Shown: one piece after another, positions 43,320 to 52,539 of the stretch
Layout: each line of letters opens with the position of its first letter
How positions within the stretch are numbered: the first letter of the stretch is position 1
Source: Rhizobium sp. P38BS-XIX
GTDB taxonomy: Bacteria; Pseudomonadota; Alphaproteobacteria; Rhizobiales; Rhizobiaceae
Assembly (NCBI RefSeq): GCF_012641435.1
Contig: NZ_JABAIJ010000003.1
Span: 434,001-498,000, forward strand
Direction: 5' to 3'
DNA length: 64,000 nt
The notes under the pieces: model-generated
Database searches by the model: none
What the model saw: only the letters and a program-made list of their open reading frames with translations
What the model was told of the DNA's origin: nothing
Made by a program: the position numbers and the translations under genes

Positions 43320-44525
43320 ATGAGCCGCATTGAGAACAACAGAGAGTTTGCTGATTTCGTCACGCTCGTGACGGCGAGAGCCCCGAGTGTCGTTATCGGC
43401 CGGCCGGTTTCCAGGCCTCGATCGATCGCACGCTGGCTGCGCTCGCAATTGCTGCTGATCCTGATGGTGATCATTCCCACCCTGCTCGGCGGCATTTACT
43501 ACGGCTATGTCTGCAGCGATCAGTACATCTCCGAAACGCAATTCGTCGTGCGCAGCCCCAACAGAAATGCCGCCGGCCTGCTCAGTGGTTTCCTTCAAAG
43601 CACCGGCTTCGTTCGTGCTCAGGACGATAGCTATATCGTCACGGAATTCATCAAGTCGCGCGCAGCCGTGGACAAGCTCGTCGAGAACGACGATCTGAAA
43701 GCGATGCTTTCGCGCCCCGAGGCAGATTTCCTCAGCCGCTACCCGATGCCCTGGCGTGAAGCCAACAGCGAAGACATGTTCAAGCATTATCTTCGCATCA
43801 TCGATGTTCATACCGATAGCGGCAGCGGTGTCACAACGCTTTCGGTTCGTGCTTTCCGACCGGAAGATTCCTATCGTCTCGCGCACGCACTCGTTCAGCA
43901 CGCGGAGGAACTGATCAACCGCCTCAACGATCGTGCACGCCAGGATGCTATTCGCTACACGCAGGTCGAGGTGGCAGACAGTCAGGTCAGGCTGTCGAAT
44001 ATGCAGAAGACACTGACGGAGTTCCGCAATCGTGAGGCGCTTGTCGATCCGACAAAGCAATCATCGGCGGCGCTCGATATGATCGCCCGGCTTTCCGACA
44101 ATCTCGTAGATGGCAAGGCGCGTCTTGCCGCGCTCGAGGAGCAGGCTCCCCAGAGCCCACAGGTCGAGGCCTTGCGGGCGCGGGTTACAGCCATGGAACG
44201 TCAGATCAGCGATGAGAGGGCACGCATTGTTGGCAATGATGGATCGATGGCCCCGCGCATTGCGCAATACGAGCAGCTTCTCCTCGAGCGCGAAATGGCT
44301 GCCAAAATGTTGACCTCGGCCACGGTCTCTCTCGAAAACGCAAAGATCGACGCGCAACGGCAGCAGCTGTATCTGGAGCGCATCGCTGATCCAAACCTTC
44401 CCGATCATGCGCTCTATCCGAAACGGATCATTTCGTTCCTCATGCTGGTCGCCATCTGCATTGCCTGCTTCTGGATTACGCGCTTCTTCATCAACCAGGT
44501 TTACGAGCACGCGGCGCATCAATGA
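43320..44525 (+). CDS. kpsE: Capsule polysaccharide export inner-membrane protein (KpsE-like), copy 2
   Basis: A 401-residue PCP-3/KpsE protein with span 1 at about residues 42-63 (LLLILMVIIPTLLGGIYYGY), the YISETQFVVRSP element, a periplasmic coiled-coil section (about 210-345), and span 2 near 375-395. It overlaps the kpsT-like gene by four bases, so this copy is the one tied to the exporter ATPase. It resembles the protein at 35540-36742 in length and domain order but differs through most of the sequence. The ATG at 43320 has only a distant AGAGG, so translation may be weak or the start different. Confidence 0.9.
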   Translation: MSRIENNREFADFVTLVTARAPSVVIGRPVSRPRSIARWLRSQLLLILMVIIPTLLGGIYYGYVCSDQYISETQFVVRSPNRNAAGLLSGFLQSTGFVRAQDDSYIVTEFIKSRAAVDKLVENDDLKAMLSRPEADFLSRYPMPWREANSEDMFKHYLRIIDVHTDSGSGVTTLSVRAFRPEDSYRLAHALVQHAEELINRLNDRARQDAIRYTQVEVADSQVRLSNMQKTLTEFRNREALVDPTKQSSAALDMIARLSDNLVDGKARLAALEEQAPQSPQVEALRARVTAMERQISDERARIVGNDGSMAPRIAQYEQLLLEREMAAKMLTSATVSLENAKIDAQRQQLYLERIADPNLPDHALYPKRIISFLMLVAICIACFWITRFFINQVYEHAAHQ

Positions 44526-45256
44526 GCGGTCTCCCTCCCAGCATCACGCAATATGTATCGCCGGAAACGCCGGCGCCGACACCTGTCGAGCCTTGGCAGG
44601 AGGATGGTATTGTCGGCGTGTTCGATCTCGTCAAAGAGTACGAGGTGAATGGCAAAATGCGTCGGGTGCTCGATGGAGTCTCCTTCAAGGTCGGTCGCGG
44701 TGAGAAGGTTGCCGTGCTCGGACATAACGGCGCCGGCAAATCGACGCTTGTCCGCATGATCGCCGGTATTGAAGAGCCAACGTCGGGCAGGGTCGTGCGC
44801 AATATGTCCATGTCATGGCCGATCGCATTGAGCGGCGGCTTTGGCGGCTCGATGACCGGCTATGACTGCATGCGGTTCCTCTCGCGAATCTACGACAAGC
44901 CATTTGCCGAGATCCTGCAACAGGTGGAGGATTTCAGCGAGCTTGGCAGATATCTGCGGATGCCGCTGAGGACGTATTCGTCGGGCATGCGCGCGCGACT
45001 CGCTTTTGGCATGTCGCTTGCCGTTGATTTCGACTGCTATCTGATCGACGAAGTGCTCGCAGTTGGGGATAAACGCTTCCAGGAGCGGTCGTTCCAGGAG
45101 CTTTTCGTCAAGCGCAAGGATCGCGCGATGATCATTGTGGGACACAATCTCAATATGATTGGCGACCTCTGCAAGACAGCATTGGTGCTGAAAAATGGCC
45201 GCGGTCGCGTGTTTGACGACATCGAAGCGGCGTTTAGAATCTACTCTACATTGTAA
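44522..45256 (+). CDS. kpsT: Capsule polysaccharide export ATP-binding protein (KpsT-like)
   Basis: A 244-residue ABC ATPase of the polysaccharide-export type. Walker A is GHNGAGKS (residues 67-74), the signature YSSGMRARLAFG lies near 163, and CYLIDEVLAVGD holds Walker B. The absence of a canonical LSGGQ and the presence of SSGM are usual for KpsT/Wzt proteins. Coupled to the kpsE-like gene by an ATGA overlap. It should energise the KpsM-like permease encoded at 36894-37703. Confidence 0.93.
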   Translation: MSGLPPSITQYVSPETPAPTPVEPWQEDGIVGVFDLVKEYEVNGKMRRVLDGVSFKVGRGEKVAVLGHNGAGKSTLVRMIAGIEEPTSGRVVRNMSMSWPIALSGGFGGSMTGYDCMRFLSRIYDKPFAEILQQVEDFSELGRYLRMPLRTYSSGMRARLAFGMSLAVDFDCYLIDEVLAVGDKRFQERSFQELFVKRKDRAMIIVGHNLNMIGDLCKTALVLKNGRGRVFDDIEAAFRIYSTL

Positions 45257-45908
45257 TTTTGATATCAATCAACCAATGGCCGATCGAATCACTGTTGGCG
45301 CGATCCGTAACGCGCCTGGAACGCGCGGTATCGCGTGACAATTCTCGCTTCAGTGTCGGAATTCAACCAAGGTTTGAAGGCGGACCAACGGCTTCAACCC
45401 GGCAGTATCAGCCGATTCTATCGGGCGCAGTTTCTAAAATTGTGGAAAAGCCATCGTCGTTCAAAGTTATCTCCGCAGACGCGCGATGGCGCCCTGCCAC
45501 GTCGTTGGTTGTTCGCCAACTCGGGTCTTAACTATCTTAGCGAGATAGTTACAATATCTAAATTAGTTCTATAGTATTCAACTATCGGAAGTATCTCTTC
45601 TTCGCATGACCTGAGATAGGCATGCATTTTGTCCGACATTGTCGTCATCGCGATTTCGCCTTCTGCGGGAGCCGGAGGCAATAAGATTCTGTATAACATC
45701 GTCACGATCTGTACTGCCCCGCTGAAAATTGATATGCTAATTTAATAATAGGTAATGTACATTAAGCTGAATGATTATACCCCATTAGGATGAACGAAGG
45801 GGCGATATCATGTCGTCATCCTAACGGACACGAAAAAATCTGACCTTGATAGAAATTCCTTATGAGGATTTTCTAATGTGCAACTTGAGATTTTGAGTAG
45901 GGTGGCGG
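45257..45908. other. 652-bp intergenic region with a palindrome
   Basis: No gene supported between kpsT and the AraC regulator gene. At 45529-45551, TAACTATCT, TAGCG, AGATAGTTA form a perfect 9-bp inverted repeat, which could be an operator or weak terminator hairpin. The stretch 45700-45900 is AT-rich and probably carries the AraC gene's promoter. Confidence 0.45.
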
Positions 45909-46922
45909 ATGGCGATGCTAGGAAGAGTTGTCGAACAGTGCGTGGGCACTTTCGAGGTATATTCTCGCGATGCAATAATTCGCAATCTTGACGTGCTTGA
46001 GCCCAATTGGAAATGGTCGGTTCCCTCAGAATCCAGTGGCGATTATTCGTTCAAATTCAGCAAGCAACCCCTCCAATCTGCATCCATCGTCAGCGCGGAA
46101 CATTCTGGTGGTCTCGAAGCCGTAGCCAAGCATGATCTGCCGCGCGTCAGCATCGTGTTCGTGCTCGCTGGCGAGATCGAAGTCAGCCACAGACGCACGC
46201 AGAAAACACTGCGTATTCCCGCCAACAGCGTTGCCAGCATCACCGACCGCAGCGGCAAGCGGCTGGATATCAAGCCGCGCAGCTCCTGGCTGGTCTTTCA
46301 GATTCCCGAACCGGTGATCCGACAGCATTTCGAGGAGTTGACGGGCAAGCCGTACGTCCAGGAGTTCAGCCTTCTACCCGTCAGCTTCCGGCAAGGGGGT
46401 GCTCAAGGCCTCTACCAGACACTTCGACAGGCCGAAAAGGACCTGATGACCGCACGGCCTGCCGAACGGATGATGCTCGCAAAGGCCTACAGCGAACTCT
46501 TGCTGGTCAAATTGTTCGCGAAGCTGCCTCACAATCTGGCTGATGCCTTCAACCGGGGTGCCTTGGAAGATGCGCCGCGGCAGCTTTTGAGGGCCGAAGC
46601 GTTCATGCGGGACAATCTGCACAATTCGGTCATGCTGGAGGATCTTGCCAACGCAGCAAGCTGCAGCCCGAGAGCGCTGCAACGCATGTTCAAGACTTAC
46701 CGCGGCGACACGCCGATGGGGATATTGTGCAATTATCGCCTTGCGGCCGCGCATGGCGCCATCAAGGGCGGTCAGGCCGAGAGCATAACCGACCTGGCGA
46801 TGAGCCTTCAGTTTTCCAATCCCGGGCGTTTTTCGGTTCTTTACAAACACGCCTACGGTTTCAGTCCTTCATCCATCCTTCGTTTCACCCGGGAGCATGG
46901 CGACGATGCCGGAACGGCATAG
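45909..46922 (+). CDS. AraC-family transcriptional regulator in capsule locus
   Basis: A 337-residue regulator. Residues ~60-200 form an AraC_binding_2-like sensing domain (VSIVFVLAGEIEVSHRRTQK). Two HTH motifs lie in the last ~105 residues: MLEDLANAASCSPRALQRMF and SITDLAMSLQFSNPGRFSVLYKHAYGFSPSS written across the second motif. It is followed after 57 bp by the KpsD/Wza-like gene in the same direction. Its position inside the export locus suggests it controls capsule genes, but no binding site is known. Confidence 0.88.
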   Translation: MAMLGRVVEQCVGTFEVYSRDAIIRNLDVLEPNWKWSVPSESSGDYSFKFSKQPLQSASIVSAEHSGGLEAVAKHDLPRVSIVFVLAGEIEVSHRRTQKTLRIPANSVASITDRSGKRLDIKPRSSWLVFQIPEPVIRQHFEELTGKPYVQEFSLLPVSFRQGGAQGLYQTLRQAEKDLMTARPAERMMLAKAYSELLLVKLFAKLPHNLADAFNRGALEDAPRQLLRAEAFMRDNLHNSVMLEDLANAASCSPRALQRMFKTYRGDTPMGILCNYRLAAAHGAIKGGQAESITDLAMSLQFSNPGRFSVLYKHAYGFSPSSILRFTREHGDDAGTA

Positions 46923-46979
46923 CGCACTGGGCATGTCCACGCCCAGTCAAAACTCTCTCCATGCCTCTCAGGATCATCG

Positions 46980-48152
46980 ATGCAATTGAAATTCGGATTA
47001 TTGTGCGTTCTCGCCTGCGTTCTTACGGGCTGTGCGTTACCGGAGGCCGGACCCAAGGCCTCCCGTATTCTGGATGAAGCGGCGTCGCGGTCCGTGCCGC
47101 CATTTGCCCTGGTCGACGTGCGGTCGGCGGCGATGGCGAGGACCGCTGAGCGACCCGAAGCGAGCCTGGCTGCTTATTTCGGCGAAGGCAAAAGGGATCC
47201 CGGATTGAGGATCGCCGTGGGTGACGTGGTTTCCGTCAGCCTGTGGGAGGCGCCGCCCGGCAGCCTGTTCGGATCGGCGTCGGCTGCCTCCGGCCAGCAG
47301 CAGCCAACCGGTAGCTCGGTGAGCATTCCGCCGCAGACGGTCAACAGCGATAGAACCATCGGCATTCCCTATGTCGGCCGCATCACGGCTGCCGGCCAGA
47401 CCCCGGCCGCAGTCGAGCGGGCCGTCATCACGGCTTTAACGGGCAAAGCGGTGCAACCGCAGGCGCTGGTGACCGTCCAGCAGAGTGCCGCAAACACCGT
47501 CACCGTTACCGGTGAAGTGGCTGGCGGTGCGCGTGTCGCACTTTCGCCCGCCGGTGATCGCGTTCTGGATGCGATTGCCGCGGCCGGTGGGTTGCGCGCC
47601 GGCGTCAATGACAGCGTGGTCTATCTGACCAGACGTGGCAGAACGATGCATCTGCCTTTCACGGCGATCGTTCAGAATCCGCGCGAAAATATCAGGTTGC
47701 GGCCTGAAGACGTCGTTACCGTGGTCCGCGAGCCGAATACGTATACGATCCTCGGCGCCTCGGGTCAGAATGGCGAAGTACCGTTCAATGTGCAGCATCT
47801 GACGATGGCGAATGCGGTTGCGCGTGCGGGTGGCTTGCAGGACAGCCGCGCCGATGTGTCCGGCGTCTTTCTCTTCCGCTACGAGCCGCTTGATGTTGCC
47901 CGACGCATAGTCGCACCGAATAATCCGCTCTTGCGGCGTGGCGGCCTGGTGCCGATCGTCTATCGCTTCGACATGAAGAGCGGGGCCACGCTGCTTGCCA
48001 TGCAGACCTTCGAGGTTCAGCCTCGGGATATCATCTATATCTCCAATGCTTCTTCGATCGATATCCAGAAGTTCATGGGCCTCTTCCAGGGTCTGACCGG
48101 AACGGCGTTGTCCGCGGCCTCCGTCGGCATCGCGGCCTCCACGGCAAACTGA
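46980..48152 (+). CDS. Polysaccharide export outer-membrane lipoprotein (KpsD/Wza-like)
   Basis: A 390-residue outer-membrane polysaccharide export protein. The lipobox is VLTGC with Cys18 as the lipidation site. The Poly_export domain lies at about residues 75-170 (RIAVGDVVSVSLWEAPPGSL, TIGIPYVGRITAAGQTPAAV), followed by SLBB-type domains (VTVTGEVAGGARVALSPAGD, YTILGASGQNGEVPF). It would form the outer channel that works with the KpsE-like bridge. It is well expressed from its own ATG with AGGATC upstream and is followed by an intercistronic hairpin. Confidence 0.92.
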   Translation: MQLKFGLLCVLACVLTGCALPEAGPKASRILDEAASRSVPPFALVDVRSAAMARTAERPEASLAAYFGEGKRDPGLRIAVGDVVSVSLWEAPPGSLFGSASAASGQQQPTGSSVSIPPQTVNSDRTIGIPYVGRITAAGQTPAAVERAVITALTGKAVQPQALVTVQQSAANTVTVTGEVAGGARVALSPAGDRVLDAIAAAGGLRAGVNDSVVYLTRRGRTMHLPFTAIVQNPRENIRLRPEDVVTVVREPNTYTILGASGQNGEVPFNVQHLTMANAVARAGGLQDSRADVSGVFLFRYEPLDVARRIVAPNNPLLRRGGLVPIVYRFDMKSGATLLAMQTFEVQPRDIIYISNASSIDIQKFMGLFQGLTGTALSAASVGIAASTAN

Positions 48153-48160
48153 CGATCATA

Positions 48161-48190
48161 TCCGATGCCAGGCAACCGGTTGGCATCGGA
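48161..48190 (+). repeat. Intercistronic hairpin after the KpsD/Wza-like gene
   Basis: TCCGATGCCA, 10-base loop, TGGCATCGGA: a perfect 10-bp stem 9 bases after the stop codon. No U-run follows, so it probably stabilises the 3' end or attenuates transcription before the FkbM gene. Confidence 0.55.
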
Positions 48191-48219
48191 AGCGGTAAAG
48201 CAAAAGATCGAGGGCCTTC

Positions 48220-49140
48220 ATGATGTTGTCCGGCTTGCGGACTGCGCTCAATACAGGCTGGTTTGGGAAGGATGATATGGGTATGTCGCAGCTGCTGCAT
48301 CTCCACGAGTTGATGGCCTTTGATCGATATCAGGCCGAAGCGGCTATCCTGCAGCGTGTGAACAGTGCCTATCTCGGAAATCATACGGCATTGGTTCGCA
48401 TCCTTGGACGTTACAAGCTCTATGTCGACACGCGTGACAGAGGTTTTGGATCTCACGTCATGCTCGATGGATTCTGGGAAATCTGGCTGACCCTGTTTTG
48501 CATCCGCAATGTCAAGCGCGGCATGACCGCCGTCGATGTCGGAGCGAACTTCGGCTATTATTCTGTCCTGCTTGCCGAGCTTGTCGGCGATAGGGGCGCG
48601 CTGATTGCCGTCGAGCCTAACCCGCATGCCGCGGATTTCCTGCGTTACAGTGCGGAGCTGAATGGCATGATCGGGCGGACACGCATCGAAAGAGTGGCGC
48701 TTGGCGGAAGCGCTTCGGGTGAAGCATCGCTTTACGTTCCTCACAACGAACCGAAAAACGCTCTGATCGTCGACGAAGGCTTTTTGCCCTCTGCACAGGA
48801 TGGCAGCATCGTGCGCGTTCCGGTGACGAGCCTCGATCGTTTGAGCGCGTCCTGCGAGCGCGTCGATTTCATCAAGATCGATGCCGAAGGCGCCGAGGAA
48901 GCCATCTTCGACGGAATGAGCGAGACCATCAACCGCCATCAGCCCATGATCGTCGTTGAGTTCAATCCCGCCCGTTATACCGATGCCGGCGGCTTTCTCG
49001 ACCGACTTGCCGCCATCTACGGTTCATTGCGGCGCCTCGATTTCACTAGCGAGGCTGTGTCGGTGAGTCGCGAAGATCTGCTTTCGAAATATGCAGGCGA
49101 CGACTCGCTGCTGGTTCTTTCACGCAACCGACCTGCCTGA
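48220..49140 (+). CDS. FkbM-family methyltransferase
   Basis: A 306-residue SAM-dependent methyltransferase. Motif I is AVDVGANFGYYSVLLAELVG (about residues 105-125), followed by GALIAVEPNPHAADFL and the FkbM hallmark VDFIKIDAEGAEEAIFDGMS (about 210-230). It lacks the DUF4214-like N-terminus found in the FkbM protein at 38058-39110. GAGGG lies before the ATG. It probably methylates a sugar hydroxyl of the exported glycan. It reads in line with the glycosyltransferase and unknown genes that follow. Confidence 0.88.
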   Translation: MMLSGLRTALNTGWFGKDDMGMSQLLHLHELMAFDRYQAEAAILQRVNSAYLGNHTALVRILGRYKLYVDTRDRGFGSHVMLDGFWEIWLTLFCIRNVKRGMTAVDVGANFGYYSVLLAELVGDRGALIAVEPNPHAADFLRYSAELNGMIGRTRIERVALGGSASGEASLYVPHNEPKNALIVDEGFLPSAQDGSIVRVPVTSLDRLSASCERVDFIKIDAEGAEEAIFDGMSETINRHQPMIVVEFNPARYTDAGGFLDRLAAIYGSLRRLDFTSEAVSVSREDLLSKYAGDDSLLVLSRNRPA

Positions 49141-49170
49141 GATCTAAAAATAGAAAGCAAGGGGGAATAG

Positions 49171-50496
49171 GTGAGCAGAACGATCCTTTACGACGGTCTC
49201 AATCTCTCGCTGAAAAAGGGCACAGGCGTTGCCACCTACACCAGAGGTCTGATGTCGACGGCTCGTTCACTTGGATACGAGACCGGTGTGGTCCATGGGA
49301 TCACGGGAAATGTTCCGCGTGATCCGATATTGCGCGAGGTGGTGCTGTTCGATGACGCCAGCAACCGCACGCCGAGCGCGATGTTCACCACAAAGCGCTG
49401 GCTGCGCCGGCGGATTGCAGCACCTTTCGGCATAAAGCCGGTGCCGATACCGTTGAACGGGACGGTTATCATGAAATCGCTGCAGTCCCAGTTCGGCGAT
49501 TCCGATCTTGTCTACGCGTCCAACGACCTTTTTCAGCTCGCTCGTCATCACTTCAAACGCTACGGCAACAGTTTGCCGATGAAGTTCGAGGCGCAGCCGG
49601 ACCTGCTGCACTGCACCTATCCGATGCCGGTCGCCGCGAAGAGGGCATTGAACGTCTACACGATCCATGATCTGGTTCCCCTGCGCCTGCCTTACCTGAC
49701 GGAAGACGATAAACGTTATCATTACAAGATGTTGCGCTCGCTGGTGAGGCGTGCGGATCATATCGTCACGGTGTCCGAGACGTCGCGCGCCGACATCATC
49801 AAGGTGTTGGGTGTGGACGAGACGAAGATCACCAACACCTACCAGGCGGTGCATGTGCCTGAGACGCTTCGTAACAAGACGGAGGATATCGTCGCAGACG
49901 AGATCGCCGGGATCTTTCATCTCGATTGGAAGGGCTATTTCCTGTTCTTTGGCGCCTTCGAGCCAAAGAAAAACATATCGCGACTGATTGAGGCCTACCT
50001 CTCTTCGAAGACGACAAAGCCGCTGATCATCGTCGGCGCCCCCGGTTGGAAAGGCGCGGAGACCCAGCTACTGATCGATGACGATCGCTTCCGCTTCTAT
50101 CTCCAATCCGAAGACCGGATCTTGCCGCAACGCCAGATCCAGCGCTTCGACTTCGTATCTTATCCGCTGCTGATCAGCCTGATCCGCGGGGCGCGGGCGG
50201 TGCTATTTCCATCGCTCTATGAAGGCTTTGGCCTCCCGGTGCTGGAATCCATGCAACTGGGAACGCCGGTTCTAAGCTCGACCGAAGGGTCGATCCCCGA
50301 GATTGCCGGGCAGGCGGCGCTTCTGGTCGATCCCTATAATACCGAGGATATGCGCAAGGCGATTGTCAGTCTCGATCAGGATGACGATCTCTGCTCGTCA
50401 TATTCCAAGGCTGGACCGCGACAGGCCGCGCGCTTTTCGCCGGAACGGTACGAGCAGAAGGTGAGTGCCTTTTATGATACTCTCTTCAACGGCTGA
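49171..50496 (+). CDS. GT4-type glycosyltransferase
   Basis: A 441-residue GT-B enzyme starting at a GTG with GGGGGAA upstream. Recognisable parts are LKKGTGVATYTRGLMSTARS at the N-terminus, NVYTIHDLVPLRLPYL, YFLFFGAFEPKKNISRLIEA (about residues 250-270), and VLFPSLYEGFGLPVLESMQL with the E-x7-E signature. No membrane span. It follows FkbM by 30 bp and precedes the unknown gene by 18 bp, so the three are probably co-transcribed. Confidence 0.9.
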   Translation: MSRTILYDGLNLSLKKGTGVATYTRGLMSTARSLGYETGVVHGITGNVPRDPILREVVLFDDASNRTPSAMFTTKRWLRRRIAAPFGIKPVPIPLNGTVIMKSLQSQFGDSDLVYASNDLFQLARHHFKRYGNSLPMKFEAQPDLLHCTYPMPVAAKRALNVYTIHDLVPLRLPYLTEDDKRYHYKMLRSLVRRADHIVTVSETSRADIIKVLGVDETKITNTYQAVHVPETLRNKTEDIVADEIAGIFHLDWKGYFLFFGAFEPKKNISRLIEAYLSSKTTKPLIIVGAPGWKGAETQLLIDDDRFRFYLQSEDRILPQRQIQRFDFVSYPLLISLIRGARAVLFPSLYEGFGLPVLESMQLGTPVLSSTEGSIPEIAGQAALLVDPYNTEDMRKAIVSLDQDDDLCSSYSKAGPRQAARFSPERYEQKVSAFYDTLFNG

Positions 50497-50514
50497 AAAT
50501 GGGAGGGGTTTGCC

Positions 50515-51570
50515 ATGACCATCCTTTTTGCTTTCGGAATGCCGGGCGTCATGTCCTCCTGGGGCGTGGCTGCCGTTCATGCCCTGGCGCGTGAAGCTTT
50601 CGGAGATTACACCGTCATCGCAACGGATACCGTCGACGATCTCAAACAGCACGTTCGCAGTGGCTCGGACGCCCACGCCGTCCTTGTTTCCCAGTTCCCC
50701 GAAACGCGGCTTTCGGACCTCATTCTCAAGATCAACGTGCCGTTTCTGCTATGCCTGGAAGATCCCGTCGATGCCGTCTCCTATCTGGCGCGCGCCACGG
50801 AGCAACGGGATTTTGGTCTGGTTCGGGCCGTGTCCGCCAGCCTTGCCTGTCTTGAACCTCTGGCAAAGGCATCCGGCGCTCTCGTCCTGCGTCGCAACGA
50901 TGTCGGGCACCGAAGCAGCATCGACCTTCTCTTGAAGAAGATAGACGAGCATTTCAGCATCGATCTGACATTGGATCAGATTACGAGCGCGCTGCTGCAT
51001 GTCGGCATGACGCCTTCCATAGAAACGCCGACAACAGATATTCCCAAGCTGGAAGACGCCGCCGCTGCGGTGATTGCGGGGTATTTGACGCCTGAGGAAG
51101 AGGTGCCGGAACTCAGCGGCACTCTGCGCGAGACGGCCAGAAAGGTTTTGAGGCCTCTGGAGTTTGCCCGTGGCAGGCCCTCGCTGTCGGAGATCTTCTG
51201 GCCGCGCGAAGCCTTTCTCTCGGGCGACAGATTGGGCGAGGGGCTGGATAGCAGTCTCGATCTGACCGGTGGCGCCCGCTGCCTCATTTACGGCCCCTAT
51301 CTCCATCTGCCGACCGGCCGATGGAACGCCAGATTTCTCTTCGATGTCGAGGAGGACTGCTATGGCCAGATATTCACGCTGGAGATCCATGCGGCCGAAT
51401 TGCTTGGAAAGCTGCGCGTCTGCCCGCAGGGCGTCGGCTCTTTCGAGACGGATGTTCCCGTTGAGGTCATCGACCCACGCGCTCCCATCGAAATCCGACT
51501 GATGATGGATAGTGGCGCTATCGAAGGCCGACTTTCATCCTGGAGCGTCGAATGGCTTCGGGCCGCCTGA
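50515..51570 (+). CDS. Unknown protein of the polysaccharide locus
   Basis: A 351-residue protein that I do not recognise. The N-terminal ~110 residues look like an alpha/beta domain (MTILFAFGMPGVMSSWGVAA, VLVSQFPETRLSDLILKIN). The C-terminal ~105 residues are beta-rich: YGPYLHLPTGRWNARFLFDV ... PIEIRLMMDSGAIEGRLSSW. This last part matches the pattern of the end of the protein at 33675-34652 (GP, spacing, G-x-W, acidic strand, E-(I/L)-R-(L/V)). It has no signal peptide. GGGAGGGG precedes the ATG. A carbohydrate-sensing or sulfotransferase-like role would be a guess. Confidence 0.7.
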   Translation: MTILFAFGMPGVMSSWGVAAVHALAREAFGDYTVIATDTVDDLKQHVRSGSDAHAVLVSQFPETRLSDLILKINVPFLLCLEDPVDAVSYLARATEQRDFGLVRAVSASLACLEPLAKASGALVLRRNDVGHRSSIDLLLKKIDEHFSIDLTLDQITSALLHVGMTPSIETPTTDIPKLEDAAAAVIAGYLTPEEEVPELSGTLRETARKVLRPLEFARGRPSLSEIFWPREAFLSGDRLGEGLDSSLDLTGGARCLIYGPYLHLPTGRWNARFLFDVEEDCYGQIFTLEIHAAELLGKLRVCPQGVGSFETDVPVEVIDPRAPIEIRLMMDSGAIEGRLSSWSVEWLRAA

Positions 51571-51798
51571 TCAGCGGACGCTTCTGCGCCTTTGGCTGAC
51601 CTGGCTTCGACGTCAGACGTCACTATCATGCCTGAGCGTCGGCATGACCCTGGTTCGATGACGTAATTTTATTGCTTAACATTTCCAGTGCCGGGAATTT
51701 TGTAAATCAACATTTCCCTTGCGGGTATTTCCGTATTAGTGCCGCAAAAGCCTTCTTTTCAGAGAATTGATAGTTTGTATAAGGATTGGGAAAACGGA

Positions 51799-52539
51799 AT
51801 GAAGCCCATGAACGCGACCGCTGCGCCCGATATTCTGATCGTCGACGATGACCACGAGATCCGCTCGCTATTGAGCCGTTATCTCGAGGAGCAGGGCTTC
51901 CGGGTGTCCACGGCCAGCGATCTTCGCGGCTGCAACGAGGTGCTCAACCGACGCCAGCCAGATCTGCTTGTGCTGGACGTGATGTTGCCGGATGGATCGG
52001 GTCTCGATCTCTGCCGCGACCTGCGCAATCGCCGGCCACGCGTTCCCGTTATTCTGTTGACCGCGCTCAAGGAGGATATCGACCGGATTCTCGGCCTCGA
52101 AATCGGCGCAGACGACTATCTCGGTAAGCCGTTCAATCCGCGTGAGCTTGCCGCCCGTATCCGCGCCGTTCTGCGCCGGACCAATGAAGATATTTCGCCC
52201 GAACCGGAGCAAAAGCGCTACCAGTTCGCGGACATGACACTCGATCCCCAGCTTCGCCGCGTCGCGAGGGACAATGGCGAGGTCATCTCGCTGACCGGCG
52301 CCGAATTCGACTTGCTCAAGGCTTTTCTGGAGCGCGCCGGGCGTTTGCTGTCCCGCGATCAACTGCTCGATCTGACCCAGGGGCGTGACCGCGATCCGGC
52401 CGACCGCTCCATCGATGTCCTGATGAGCCGCTTGCGCCGCAAGCTTGGTGAGACCGCCGAAGAGCCGATCTTCAGAACGATCCGCAATGGCGGCTATCAG
52501 CTTGTCGTGCCTGTCGTCGCGATAAAGGGCGACGCATGA
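51799..52539 (+). CDS. OmpR-family response regulator
   Basis: A 246-residue regulator starting MKPMNATAAPD. The receiver domain (about 10-125) has acidic DDDHE, the phospho-acceptor Asp in LLVLDVMLPDGSG, and Lys in DDYLGKPFNPREL. The winged-helix domain ends with RSIDVLMSRLRRKLGETAEE and FRTIRNGGYQLV. A longer frame from 51739 exists but lacks support. Its stop overlaps the histidine kinase start by four bases. It faces a Spy/CpxP-like gene across a 0.7-kb gap, which suggests an envelope-stress regulon. Confidence 0.92.
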   Translation: MKPMNATAAPDILIVDDDHEIRSLLSRYLEEQGFRVSTASDLRGCNEVLNRRQPDLLVLDVMLPDGSGLDLCRDLRNRRPRVPVILLTALKEDIDRILGLEIGADDYLGKPFNPRELAARIRAVLRRTNEDISPEPEQKRYQFADMTLDPQLRRVARDNGEVISLTGAEFDLLKAFLERAGRLLSRDQLLDLTQGRDRDPADRSIDVLMSRLRRKLGETAEEPIFRTIRNGGYQLVVPVVAIKGDA

